The position numbers and the translations under genes are program-made. From assembly GCA_016875395.1 (NCBI GenBank), contig VGRF01000023.1, positions 1 through 64,000 on the forward strand: a DNA stretch of 64,000 nucleotides, in the 5' to 3' direction. This stretch comes from Deltaproteobacteria bacterium (GTDB taxonomy: Bacteria; Myxococcota_A; UBA9160; UBA6930). Under the pieces are notes generated by a model. That model ran no database searches. It was not told the DNA's origin and saw nothing but the letters and a program-made list of their open reading frames with translations. This document shows, piece after piece, positions 53,031-60,926 of this stretch. The first letter of the stretch is position 1. Each line of letters starts with the position of its first letter.

Positions 53031-53933
53031 TCACCCCTTCGGCCGCGCAAACGGATTCGGGTACAGGATCGCTTCCTGAAACGCGCTCTCCATCTCGGCG
53101 AAGGCCGTGTCCATCTCCCACACGCCGTCCGTTACGACCTCGCGCGTGATCACCGGGTTCGCGAACAGGCCGATGCGGCCGTTGCCGCACTGCACGACGC
53201 GCCCGTTCAGCCACGCGCTGCGCTCGCTCGCGAGGTAGACGACGGGCGGCACCACGTTCGCGACGCTGATGCGCGGGTTGTCGGGGCTGTAGTTCATCAG
53301 CGTGCTCTTGCCCTGAAGGCTCTCGGTCATGCGCGTGAACGCGACCGGCGCGATGCAGTTCGCCGTGACGCCGTATTGCCCTAATGAGTTCGCGCACGAG
53401 AACGTGAGGCCGACGATGCCCATCTTCGCGGCGGCGTAGTTCGGCTGAACGGGCGAGCCGTAGAGGCCCGAGCCCGACACGAAGTTGATGATGCGGTACT
53501 GGCCGCCGCGGTTGTCGCGCCACCACTCGCTCGCGTGGCGGATCGTGTTGAAGGTGCCCTTGAGATGCACCGCGATCACCGAGTCCCATTGATCCTCGGT
53601 GAGCTTCCAGACGAGGCCGTCGCGGATGATGCCCGCGACGTTCACGAGAATGTCGAGGCGCCCGAATTCGCGGATCGCCGTCGCGACGAGCTCCTTCGTC
53701 TCGCTGAAGCTCGTCACGTTCGCGGTGTTCGCGACGGCCTTGCCGCCGGCCTTCAGGATCTTGTCGACGACTTCCTGCGCTGGCCCGCCGCTCGCGTTGC
53801 CGCCGTCGAGCGCGACACCGAGGTCGTTCACGACGACGCACGCGCCTTCCGCCGCCATCGTCTCCGCCACCGCCGCGCCGATGCCGCGCCCCGCGCCCGT
53901 GATCACCGCCACGCGTCCTTCGAGCTTGCCCAT
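53031..53933 (-). CDS. SDR family oxidoreductase, 3-hydroxyacyl-CoA dehydrogenase-like
   Basis: A 300-residue short-chain dehydrogenase of the same subfamily as the one at 1454: TGAGRGIG, VVVNDLGVALDGG, Ser in NFVSGSGLYG and the catalytic YAAAK. It also has a long C-terminal tail. NVAG replaces NNAG. The resemblance to the multifunctional-enzyme dehydrogenase suggests oxidation of a 3-hydroxyacyl-CoA. ATG 53933 gives MGKLEGRVAVITG. It is divergent from a cytochrome P450 gene across the best copy of the P palindrome. Confidence 0.89.
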   Translation of the reverse strand: MGKLEGRVAVITGAGRGIGAAVAETMAAEGACVVVNDLGVALDGGNASGGPAQEVVDKILKAGGKAVANTANVTSFSETKELVATAIREFGRLDILVNVAGIIRDGLVWKLTEDQWDSVIAVHLKGTFNTIRHASEWWRDNRGGQYRIINFVSGSGLYGSPVQPNYAAAKMGIVGLTFSCANSLGQYGVTANCIAPVAFTRMTESLQGKSTLMNYSPDNPRISVANVVPPVVYLASERSAWLNGRVVQCGNGRIGLFANPVITREVVTDGVWEMDTAFAEMESAFQEAILYPNPFARPKG

Positions 53934-53997
53934 GCCGCCTCCCGCGAAAGGCGCGCAATCTACGCGCGCGGAGATGGCGCTGCATGCGGATCGCCGC

Positions 53998-54051
53998 TCA
54001 TTCCGGCCGGGCCAAAATGACCGCCCGATCATTTTGGCCCGGCCGGAATGA
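53998..54051. repeat. Palindromic repeat family P, copy 3 (perfect double unit)
   Basis: Two 23-base arms (53998-54020 and 54029-54051) are exact reverse complements, separated by CCGCCCGA. Each arm is itself near-palindromic around GGCCGGGCC. It sits between divergent SDR and P450 genes, so it is not only a terminator. Confidence 0.8.
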
Positions 54052-54095
54052 CCGCTCTGAGGCGACCGCCCGCTCGCCGCGCCTATCGTGCGCAG

Positions 54096-55286
54096 ATGCC
54101 CAGCTCCGAGCGCATCTACGACCCCTACACGCACGAGATGCAGCAGGATCCTTATCCCGCCTACGCGTGGTTCCGCGAGCACGCGCCGTGCGCATACAAC
54201 CCGCGCATGGACTTCTACGCGCTGTTCCGCTTCGAAGACGTGTGGAACGCGACGCTCGATTGGAAGACGTTCAGCTCGCGGCTCGGGCCCACGCTCGAGA
54301 ATCGCAGCATGCCGGGCGAGTTCTTCTCGATCATCGGGATGGACCCGCCGCGCCACACGCGCGTGCGCAACATCGTCAGCCGCGGGTTCACGCCGCGCCG
54401 CATCGCCGCGCTCGAGCCGAAGATTCGCGCGATCGCGCGCGAGCACCTCGGCAAGCTCGAAGGCCGCCGCGCGTTCGACATGCAGGCCGAGTTCTCGGTG
54501 AAGTTCCCGATGGACGTGATCAGCCTGCTGCTCGGCTTCCCCGTCGAGTACCGCGCCGAGTTCCGAGCGAACATCGAGCGCAGCCTCGAGCGCGACCCGA
54601 GCACGAACATGCCGCCGCAGGCCGGCATCGACGCGATCATGCGCTCGCAGTCGATGATTCGCGAGCTGCTCGCCGAGCGCAGGAAGCATCCGCAGGACGA
54701 CTTCCTCTCGCTGATGGCCGAGGCGACCTACGACGACGTCGACGGCGAGACGCGCGCGCTGACGGACGACGAGATCGGCGCGTTCTGCAACTTGTTAGGG
54801 GGAGCGGGCGCCGAGACGACCACGAAGCTGATCGGGAACCTCACCGTGTACCTGTTCCGCAACCCGGATCAGCGCGCGCTGATCTGGCGCGAGCCGGCGC
54901 TCATTCCCGACGCGATCGAGGAGGTGCTGCGCTACGACGCGCCGTCGCAGTACCAGGGCCGCGTCGCGCAGACGGACACGACCTGGCACGGCGTCACGAT
55001 TCCGGCGGGCGCTCGCGTCGCGCTCGTGACGGGCAGCGCGGGCCGAGATCCGCGCGAGTACCCCGACCCCGATCGCCTCGACGTGCGCCGCCAGCGCGGT
55101 CGCGAGATCTACTTCGGCCACGGGCAGCACGTGTGCATCGGGAAGTCGCTCGCGCGCCTCGAGGCGCGCATCGCGCTCGAAGAACTCCGCGCGCGCTGGC
55201 CCGAGTACGCGGTCGACGAGGCGAGCCTCACGCGCACTTATCAAGCGCACGTTCGCGGCTTCGCGACGGTGCCGGTGCGCGTTTGA
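54096..55286 (+). CDS. Cytochrome P450
   Basis: A 396-residue soluble bacterial P450. The I-helix is GGAGAETTTKL, the ExxR motif is EEVLR, and the haem loop is FGHGQHVCIGKSLAR with Cys347 as the axial ligand. It would hydroxylate a hydrophobic substrate with electrons from a ferredoxin and a reductase; neither is in this window. ATG 54096 gives MPSSERIYDPYTHEMQQDPYPAY. Its stop overlaps the TTG start of the following thioesterase gene, so the two are coupled. Steroid or terpenoid oxidation is a possibility only by context. Confidence 0.93.
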   Translation: MPSSERIYDPYTHEMQQDPYPAYAWFREHAPCAYNPRMDFYALFRFEDVWNATLDWKTFSSRLGPTLENRSMPGEFFSIIGMDPPRHTRVRNIVSRGFTPRRIAALEPKIRAIAREHLGKLEGRRAFDMQAEFSVKFPMDVISLLLGFPVEYRAEFRANIERSLERDPSTNMPPQAGIDAIMRSQSMIRELLAERRKHPQDDFLSLMAEATYDDVDGETRALTDDEIGAFCNLLGGAGAETTTKLIGNLTVYLFRNPDQRALIWREPALIPDAIEEVLRYDAPSQYQGRVAQTDTTWHGVTIPAGARVALVTGSAGRDPREYPDPDRLDVRRQRGREIYFGHGQHVCIGKSLARLEARIALEELRARWPEYAVDEASLTRTYQAHVRGFATVPVRV

Positions 55287-56110
55287 GCGCGAGCGAAGTC
55301 AGCGCGACAGCCGACTGCATCTACGAGCGCGCGGGCGAGCTCTTCGTGCCGACGAAGTGGGCGGGCGGGCCGTGGTCGCCGGACACGCAGCACGGCGCGC
55401 CGCCGGCGGGCTTGTTCGCGCGCATGGCGGAGCTCGCGGAACGCGAGAGCGGGCTCCAGCTCGCGCGCCTGACGATCGACCTGTGCAAGCCCGTGCCGCG
55501 CGTGCCGCTGCGCCTCGCGACGCGCTGGGTGCGGCGCGGGCGCAAGCTCGGCCTCGTCGAGGGCATGTTGTTACGGGGAGATGAAGAGATCGCGCGCGCC
55601 TCGGCACTGCTGCTCGTGCCGCGCGCCGAGCTCGCCGGCAGCTCCTCGGAGCCCGCGCTCACGCCGCTGCCGCCCGAGCGCGCGCAAGCGATCGAGTTCA
55701 TGCCGAGCGCGTTCGCGCGCGACGTACCGCCCGGCTTTCACTTCTCGATCGAGGCGCGCATCGGCCGCGATGAGCTCGGGCTCGCGGCATGGATCACGAC
55801 GCCGCTCACGCTCGTCGCTGGCGAGATCACCTCGCCGCAGGTGCGCTTCGGCATGCTGAGCGACCTCACCTTCGCGATCGGCGGCCACCTCTTCCTGCGC
55901 CACGCGGGCCAGACGCCGCGCGACACCGGCACGCGCTTCATCAACGCCGACATCACGATCTACCGTGAGCGCGCGCCCGAGGGCGAGTGGCTCGGCTACC
56001 GACCCGCGCTGATCAGCAACCAAGCGGGCGTCGGTATCGCCGAGGTGGTGCAGTTCGATCGCGCGGGGCGAATCGGAAGATCGATTCAGGCGCTCGTCGC
56101 GATGACCTGA
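55283..56110 (+). CDS. Acyl-CoA thioesterase-like protein (TesB/4HBT_3 type)
   Basis: A 275-residue double hot-dog protein. The first half has PPAGLFARMAEL and LARLTIDLCKPVP, and the second half has FGMLSDLTFAIGGHLFL and the C-terminal GVGIAEVVQFDRAGRIGRSIQALVAM, as in TesB-like thioesterases. The start is TTG 55283, overlapping the P450 stop by four bases (TTGA). An embedded TTGTTACGG word lies at 55568. It may hydrolyse a product thioester of the pathway. Confidence 0.84.
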   Translation: MSASEVSATADCIYERAGELFVPTKWAGGPWSPDTQHGAPPAGLFARMAELAERESGLQLARLTIDLCKPVPRVPLRLATRWVRRGRKLGLVEGMLLRGDEEIARASALLLVPRAELAGSSSEPALTPLPPERAQAIEFMPSAFARDVPPGFHFSIEARIGRDELGLAAWITTPLTLVAGEITSPQVRFGMLSDLTFAIGGHLFLRHAGQTPRDTGTRFINADITIYRERAPEGEWLGYRPALISNQAGVGIAEVVQFDRAGRIGRSIQALVAMT

Positions 56111-56226
56111 AGGCGCGCCCGCGCGACTTACGGGCGAAGTTGCGAAAGAATCGCGGATTCAGCGTCAGACGCCGATTCCGCGATCTTGCTTCCACGGGCG
56201 CGGGGTTGGCTGTCGACGAGCGTCTC

Positions 56227-57159
56227 CTAGCGCAGCCGCTGCACCGCGCGGTCCACTTCCGCGACGAGCTTCTCGATCTCCTCGTTGTTCGCCTCGCGTA
56301 CACGCGGATCGGGGAACTTGCCCTCGAGGCTGTACTGGCGTGCCGCGAGCGCGCGCGTGCCGTAGCGGCCGACTTCGAGGCGGTAGAAGTCGGCGGGCGC
56401 CTGCCCGAACGCCGCGACGAACGCGTCAGCGCTCGGGGTGCCCTTCGACCAGGCGCGGAAGTACGCCGCGAGCTCATCCTGCCGCTCGCGGTTCGCGACC
56501 ATCAGGTAATGCACCGCGAGCCACACGCGCGCGCGGTCTTCCTTCACGTAGCGGCCGGGCTCTTCGCTCAGCAGCGCGCCGGGCTGGCGGCCTTCCTTCT
56601 CGTCCGCGATCAGCGCCGCGTACTGCGAGAGCTCGATCGGTGGCAGGCCGCCGATCTGAATCGTGTTGCCCTCGATCTGGAACGCAGACACGAGCTCCGC
56701 GAGCCCCTCGCGATACCAGTTCGGCGAGCGCACGCGCGCGTCGTCGAGCCACAGCTTCACGAGATCGCGCTTCAGCGTCTGCCGATCGATCGGCTTGTTC
56801 TGCCCGCCGAGCTTCGCGACGCCGAGGCTGCCGCTCGCCGTCACGTTCGCCCAAGCGCCAGTTTCTTTGTCGATCAGATACGGGAGCGCGTCGGTGCCGC
56901 TCTTGAAGACCATCAGGCGAACTTTTCCGAGCTTCGCCTTCTGCAGGCTCGTGAACCAAGTCATCGCCGCGCGGAACTCTTCGAGCTCGCGGTAGAGCTG
57001 CTGCGCCTCTTCGAGGTCGCCGTCCGTGTAGATCGCGAAGTTCGCGCCCTCGACGACCTGCCAGTCGCCGCCCACCGGCGTGCTGGCGCAGGCGCCGAGC
57101 AGCGCTGAGGCGAGGATTGCGATCGCGAGCGCGCGCACGGAGCAGCGGCGGATGAGCAT
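56227..57159 (-). CDS. Lipoprotein, hypothetical (DUF1570-like)
   Basis: A 310-residue lipoprotein with lipobox LLGAC. The mature part starts with WQVVEGANFAIYTDGDLEEAQQLYRELEEFRAAM. It includes PNWYREGLAELVSAF, which is the region where DUF1570-type peptidase-like proteins carry HExxH, but no HExxH is seen here. A C-terminal helical segment follows. ATG 57159 follows GAAGGAACC. It is divergent from a CoA-transferase gene. The family assignment is tentative. Confidence 0.68.
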   Translation of the reverse strand: MLIRRCSVRALAIAILASALLGACASTPVGGDWQVVEGANFAIYTDGDLEEAQQLYRELEEFRAAMTWFTSLQKAKLGKVRLMVFKSGTDALPYLIDKETGAWANVTASGSLGVAKLGGQNKPIDRQTLKRDLVKLWLDDARVRSPNWYREGLAELVSAFQIEGNTIQIGGLPPIELSQYAALIADEKEGRQPGALLSEEPGRYVKEDRARVWLAVHYLMVANRERQDELAAYFRAWSKGTPSADAFVAAFGQAPADFYRLEVGRYGTRALAARQYSLEGKFPDPRVREANNEEIEKLVAEVDRAVQRLR

Positions 57160-57243
57160 GGGGGTTCCTTCGAAGAGCGCCAATTCCTACAGCATTCCGC
57201 GCACTTCGGCCTGACCATCGGTCGCCGCCCCTGCGGGGTTTGA

Positions 57244-57272
57244 TTTACAAGACGCGGCGTCTCGAATACCAT
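57244..57272 (+). promoter_or_regulatory. Possible promoter with operator-like palindrome
   Basis: TTTACA (57244-57249) and TACCAT (57267-57272) are 17 bases apart, a fair sigma-70 match. The spacer holds the palindrome AGACGC-G-GCGTCT (57250-57262), as expected for a regulator that acts at the promoter. The start codon of the CoA-transferase gene is 124 bases downstream. Confidence 0.42.
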
Positions 57273-57395
57273 AGCCGCGCCTTCGCCCCCGGTAGCTCGC
57301 CGAGCGAGCGGTCTCGCGGTGCTTCGCCCCGCTCGACCAACCGTCGCGCGCACCTGCGCGCTTGGAACCGGCGGCAGGCGCATGGGAGAGCCTGC

Positions 57396-58652
57396 ATGAA
57401 ACCGCGCAAGCGCATCGTCCCCGGCCGCCGCATGCCGGTGAAGGCCCCGGTCGTCGCGGCGAAGCGGCCGAGGCGCCCGAAGAGCGATCTGCCGCCGGCG
57501 CTCGGCGGCATCACGGTGCTCGACCTCTCGACCGTCGGCCCAGGCACGCGCTGCACGCGCATCCTCGCCGACTACGGCGCGCGAGTGATTAAGGTCGGCG
57601 CGCCGCCGCGCCGCGCGGGCGTACAGGTGGAGCCCGCGTTCTACGCCTACAGCGCGCGCCGCGGCTTCCTGCAGACGCGCCTCGATCTGAAAGAGCCCGA
57701 GGGCCGCGACGCGTTCATGAAGCTCGCGAAGCTCGCCGACGTGATCGTCGAGAGCTACCGGCCCGGCGTCGCGAAGCGATTGGGGATCGACTTCGAATCG
57801 GTGAAGCGCATCAACCCGGGCATCATCTACGTGGCGACCAGCGGCTACGGACAATCCGGTCCCGCCGCGCAGTGGGCAGGCCACGACATCAATTACTTGG
57901 CGATGGGCGGCTTCTTGCACACGAGCGGCCGCGGCTCGGGCGGCAAGCCGCCGCTGCCCGGCGCCACCGTCGCCGACAGCGCGGCGGGCGGCATGCACGC
58001 CGCGATCGCGGTGCTCGCCGCGCTCCAGCGCCGGCACACGACGAAGAAGAGCGAGTTCCTCGACGTCTCGACCACCGACGGCGTGCTCACGCTCACCTCG
58101 CTCTACATCGACGAGTTCCTCGCCACCGGCGAGAAGCCCGGCCCCGGCCACGACGTGCTCACCGGCCGCTACGCGTTCTACGACACCTACGTGTGCCGCG
58201 ACGGCAAGTGGCTCGCCGTCGGCGCGATCGAGGGCCACTTCTACACGAACTTGTGCAAGGCCCTCGGCTGCGCGCAGTTCATCAACAAGCAGTACGACGA
58301 CGTCGCGCAGCCGCAGATCCGCGCGGCGTTCGCGAACGCCTTCAAGTCGCGCGATCGCGACGACTGGGTGAAGGAGCTCGCGCCGAACGACACGTGCGTG
58401 ACCGCGGTCTACTCGATCGAGGAGCTGGTGAAGGACAAGCACCTCGCGGCGCGCGGCGCCTTCAGCGAGGCGCTGCATGCGAACCGCGGCGCGTTCCAGC
58501 AAGTCGCGCCCGTGCTCGCGGGCATGGAGCGCGACGGCGAGCCGTTCGAAGCGCGCGACGCGTCGCGCTCGGACACCGTCACGCTGCTCAAGGAAGCGGG
58601 GATGTCCGCGAACCGCATCGAAGATCTCAAGGCGTTCGGAATCATCGCCTGA
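57396..58652 (+). CDS. Family III CoA-transferase (CaiB/BaiF)
   Basis: A 418-residue CaiB/BaiF protein with the catalytic Asp194 in GATVADSAAGGMHAA, matching Asp169 of formyl-CoA transferase. The N-terminal 25 residues are Lys/Arg-rich (KPRKRIVPGRRMPVK) and precede the normal fold start ITVLDLSTVGPGTRCTRILADYGARVIKV. ATG 57396 has GGGAG upstream; the open frame extends further without support. It leads a run with two MaoC hydratases, a dehydrogenase and another CoA-transferase-fold gene. Confidence 0.9.
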   Translation: MKPRKRIVPGRRMPVKAPVVAAKRPRRPKSDLPPALGGITVLDLSTVGPGTRCTRILADYGARVIKVGAPPRRAGVQVEPAFYAYSARRGFLQTRLDLKEPEGRDAFMKLAKLADVIVESYRPGVAKRLGIDFESVKRINPGIIYVATSGYGQSGPAAQWAGHDINYLAMGGFLHTSGRGSGGKPPLPGATVADSAAGGMHAAIAVLAALQRRHTTKKSEFLDVSTTDGVLTLTSLYIDEFLATGEKPGPGHDVLTGRYAFYDTYVCRDGKWLAVGAIEGHFYTNLCKALGCAQFINKQYDDVAQPQIRAAFANAFKSRDRDDWVKELAPNDTCVTAVYSIEELVKDKHLAARGAFSEALHANRGAFQQVAPVLAGMERDGEPFEARDASRSDTVTLLKEAGMSANRIEDLKAFGIIA

Positions 58653-58653
58653 C

Positions 58654-58704
58654 GCAAGCGAAGCGCAGCGAGCCGGAGGCGAGCGGAGATCGAACAGTGG
58701 CCTC
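58654..58704 (+). repeat. Intergenic repeat family R, copy 4
   Basis: A 51-bp element immediately after the CoA-transferase stop. Its end, AGATCGAACAGTGGCCTC, is identical to 4001-4018, about 54 kb away. The following gene starts 70 bases later. Confidence 0.55.
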
Positions 58705-58773
58705 GACGTGCGCGGGACACTCGACGCTCGCTGCTCACGAACCTCTCGTCAGAGCCTAACAACTGGAGAAGTC

Positions 58774-59283
58774 ATGTCCGAGATCCCGGCCGACGTCCAA
58801 GCTTGGATCGGTCAGAAGCGCTACGAGCTGTGGGGCGAGTTCGACGTCGAGCGCGGTTACATCTTCACCACCTGCTCCTCGGTGATGAACGGCAACCCGC
58901 TGTTCTGGGACGAGAAGGCCGCGAACGAAATCGCGGGCGGCTTCATCGCGCCGCCGACGATGATCTCGGTCTGGTTTCGCCCGCATCACTGGTCGCCGGG
59001 CAAGGACGAAGGCGCCGTGCCGCTGCAGTGCCACTTCGACTTGAAGGAGCGTCTCGGCGTTCCGGAAGCGGTGATGACCGACAACGCGATCACGTTCTAC
59101 GAGCCCGTGCGCGTGGGCGACCGCTTGAAGACCCACCAAGTGATCACGTCGATCTCGCCGCTCAAGGAGACGAAGCTCGGCATGGGGCACTTCTGGGGGC
59201 TCGAGGTGCACTACGAGAACCAGAAGGGCGAGCTCGTCGCGATCGAGACGTACACCGGTTACGGCTACCGAAGGAAGAAGTGA
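58774..59283 (+). CDS. MaoC-like dehydratase, N-type subunit
   Basis: A 169-residue hot-dog protein of the FAS1-like dehydratase/MaoC group. It resembles the subunit that partners with an active MaoC-type hydratase, as ChsH2 does with ChsH1. The opening MSEIPADVQAWIGQKRYE and the central VWFRPHHWSPGKDEGAVPLQCHFDLKERLG are recognisable. The classical Asp-x4-His site is not seen. A TGGAGAAGT site precedes ATG 58774. Its stop overlaps the ATG of the next gene (TGATG), which supports an obligate pair. Confidence 0.82.
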   Translation: MSEIPADVQAWIGQKRYELWGEFDVERGYIFTTCSSVMNGNPLFWDEKAANEIAGGFIAPPTMISVWFRPHHWSPGKDEGAVPLQCHFDLKERLGVPEAVMTDNAITFYEPVRVGDRLKTHQVITSISPLKETKLGMGHFWGLEVHYENQKGELVAIETYTGYGYRRKK

Positions 59284-59759
59284 TGCACGCAGTCCGCACC
59301 CTCGACAGCATCAAGGCCGGCGAAGCGCTGCCGGAGCTGAAGATCGAAGTCTCGCCGACGACCGTCGTGCTCGGCGCGCTCGCGAGCCGCGACTGGCGGC
59401 CGATGCACCACGACAAAGACTTCGCGGTGAATCGCAACGGCACGCGGCACATCTTCATCAACACCCCGCACAACGCCGCCTACTTCGAGCGCTACATCAC
59501 GGATTGGACCGGGCCGCACGGCCGCCTGGCGCGCATCAAGTTCCGCATGCGGGACTCCGTGTTCCCGGGCGACACGATGGTGTTCCACGGCAAGGTGGAC
59601 AAAGTCGAGAAGGACGCGACGGGCTGCGGCTTCGTCGATCTCTCGGTGTGGCTCACCGTCGGCGACAAGACCACGACCGAGTGCACCGCGCGAATCGCCG
59701 TGCCCACCGCCCCGGGCGACAACCCGTGGGCGCGGCGCGGGGAAGCCTGGCGCCCTTAA
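59283..59759 (+). CDS. MaoC-like (R)-enoyl-CoA hydratase, catalytic subunit
   Basis: A 158-residue hot-dog protein with the hydratase-2 motif: Asp37 and His42 in SRDWRPMHHDKDFA. It would add water to an enoyl-CoA, with the preceding gene product as structural half. The two-subunit arrangement is known from cholesterol side-chain hydratase ChsH1-ChsH2 and is inferred here. ATG 59283 overlaps the upstream stop. The dehydrogenase gene follows 16 bases later. Confidence 0.87.
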   Translation: MHAVRTLDSIKAGEALPELKIEVSPTTVVLGALASRDWRPMHHDKDFAVNRNGTRHIFINTPHNAAYFERYITDWTGPHGRLARIKFRMRDSVFPGDTMVFHGKVDKVEKDATGCGFVDLSVWLTVGDKTTTECTARIAVPTAPGDNPWARRGEAWRP

Positions 59760-59775
59760 CAAGCGGGCGCGGGCT

Positions 59776-60900
59776 GTGAACCTCGACTTTACAGACGAGC
59801 AGCAAGCGCTGCGCGATCTCGTGCGCGGCGTGTGCGCCGAGCACTCGCCCGTCTCGGTGGTGCGCGCGCTCGAAGACGACGCGCGCGGCTGGCCGGATGC
59901 GCTGTGGAAGCAGCTCGGCGAGTCGGGCGTGCTCGGGATTCTCGTGCCCGAGGTTCATGGCGGCGCGGGGCAGGGGCTGCTCGACGAGGCTGTCGCGTTC
60001 GAGGAGCTCGGCCGCGCGCTCGCGCCGTCGCCTGCGTTCGTTTCGAGCGCCGTGTGCGCGAGCGCGCTGCTCGCCGCGGGCAGCGAGGCGCAGCGCGAGG
60101 CGTGGCTGCCGCACATCGCGAGCGGCGCAGCGGTGCTCACGCCGGCGTGGCTCGAGCCCCAGCGCGGCTTCGGCCCGAACGGCGTGCAGCTTCGCGCGCG
60201 CAGAGACGGCGCGAGCTGGGAGCTGAGTGGCGTGAAGCGCAACGTCGCGTTCGCGTCGCACGCGACGCGCCTGCTCGTGCTCGCGCGCACGGGCGATGCC
60301 GAGAGCGACGTGACGTGGCTGCTCGTCGACCCGAACGCGCCGGGCGTCACGGCGAAGCAGGTGCGCGGCCTCGCTTCGGGCACCGAGTACGAAGTGAGCT
60401 TCAGCGCAGTGCGCGTGAGCGACGACGCGCGCGTCGGCGCGGTGAACGCCGGCTGGGTCGCGTGGGAGCGAGTGCTGCGCGACGCGCTCGTCGTGCTCGC
60501 CGCGTTCGCGAACGGCGCGTGCGAGCGAGCGCTCGAGATCACCGTGCAGTACGCGAAGGACCGCAAGCAATTCGACAAGCCGATCGGCGCGTTCCAAGCG
60601 ATCTCGCACTACCTCGCCGACGCGCGTACCGCACTCGACGGCAGCAAGTACCTCACCTACGAGGCCGCGAGCGTGCGCGACGCAGGCGGCGACATCGCGC
60701 GCCTCGCGCCGATGGCGAAGCTGTTCGCCTGCGACACGTTCCGCGACACGACGGCGATGTGTCAGCAGGTGTGGGGCGGCGTCGGCTTCACGATCGAGTA
60801 CGACATCCAGCTCTTCTTCCGCCGCGCTAAGCAGCTGCAGCTGTCGTGGTGCGACCCGTCGCACCTCGATGAGTCGATCGCGCGCGCGATTCTCGCCTGA
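59776..60900 (+). CDS. Acyl-CoA dehydrogenase
   Basis: A 374-residue acyl-CoA dehydrogenase homologue. It has the short N-terminal domain type (NLDFTDEQQALRDLVRGVCAEH), the RKQFDKPIGAFQAISHYLAD segment and QQVWGGVGFTIEYDIQLFFRRAKQLQ. It is close to the small-type partner proteins at 12575 and 40485. GTG 59776 follows the hydratase gene. No large-type partner is adjacent, so it may pair with one encoded elsewhere. The context suggests it forms the double bond for the MaoC hydratase. Confidence 0.9.
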   Translation: MNLDFTDEQQALRDLVRGVCAEHSPVSVVRALEDDARGWPDALWKQLGESGVLGILVPEVHGGAGQGLLDEAVAFEELGRALAPSPAFVSSAVCASALLAAGSEAQREAWLPHIASGAAVLTPAWLEPQRGFGPNGVQLRARRDGASWELSGVKRNVAFASHATRLLVLARTGDAESDVTWLLVDPNAPGVTAKQVRGLASGTEYEVSFSAVRVSDDARVGAVNAGWVAWERVLRDALVVLAAFANGACERALEITVQYAKDRKQFDKPIGAFQAISHYLADARTALDGSKYLTYEAASVRDAGGDIARLAPMAKLFACDTFRDTTAMCQQVWGGVGFTIEYDIQLFFRRAKQLQLSWCDPSHLDESIARAILA

Positions 60901-60926
60901 ACCCTTCCAACCACTCGGAGTCTTCG

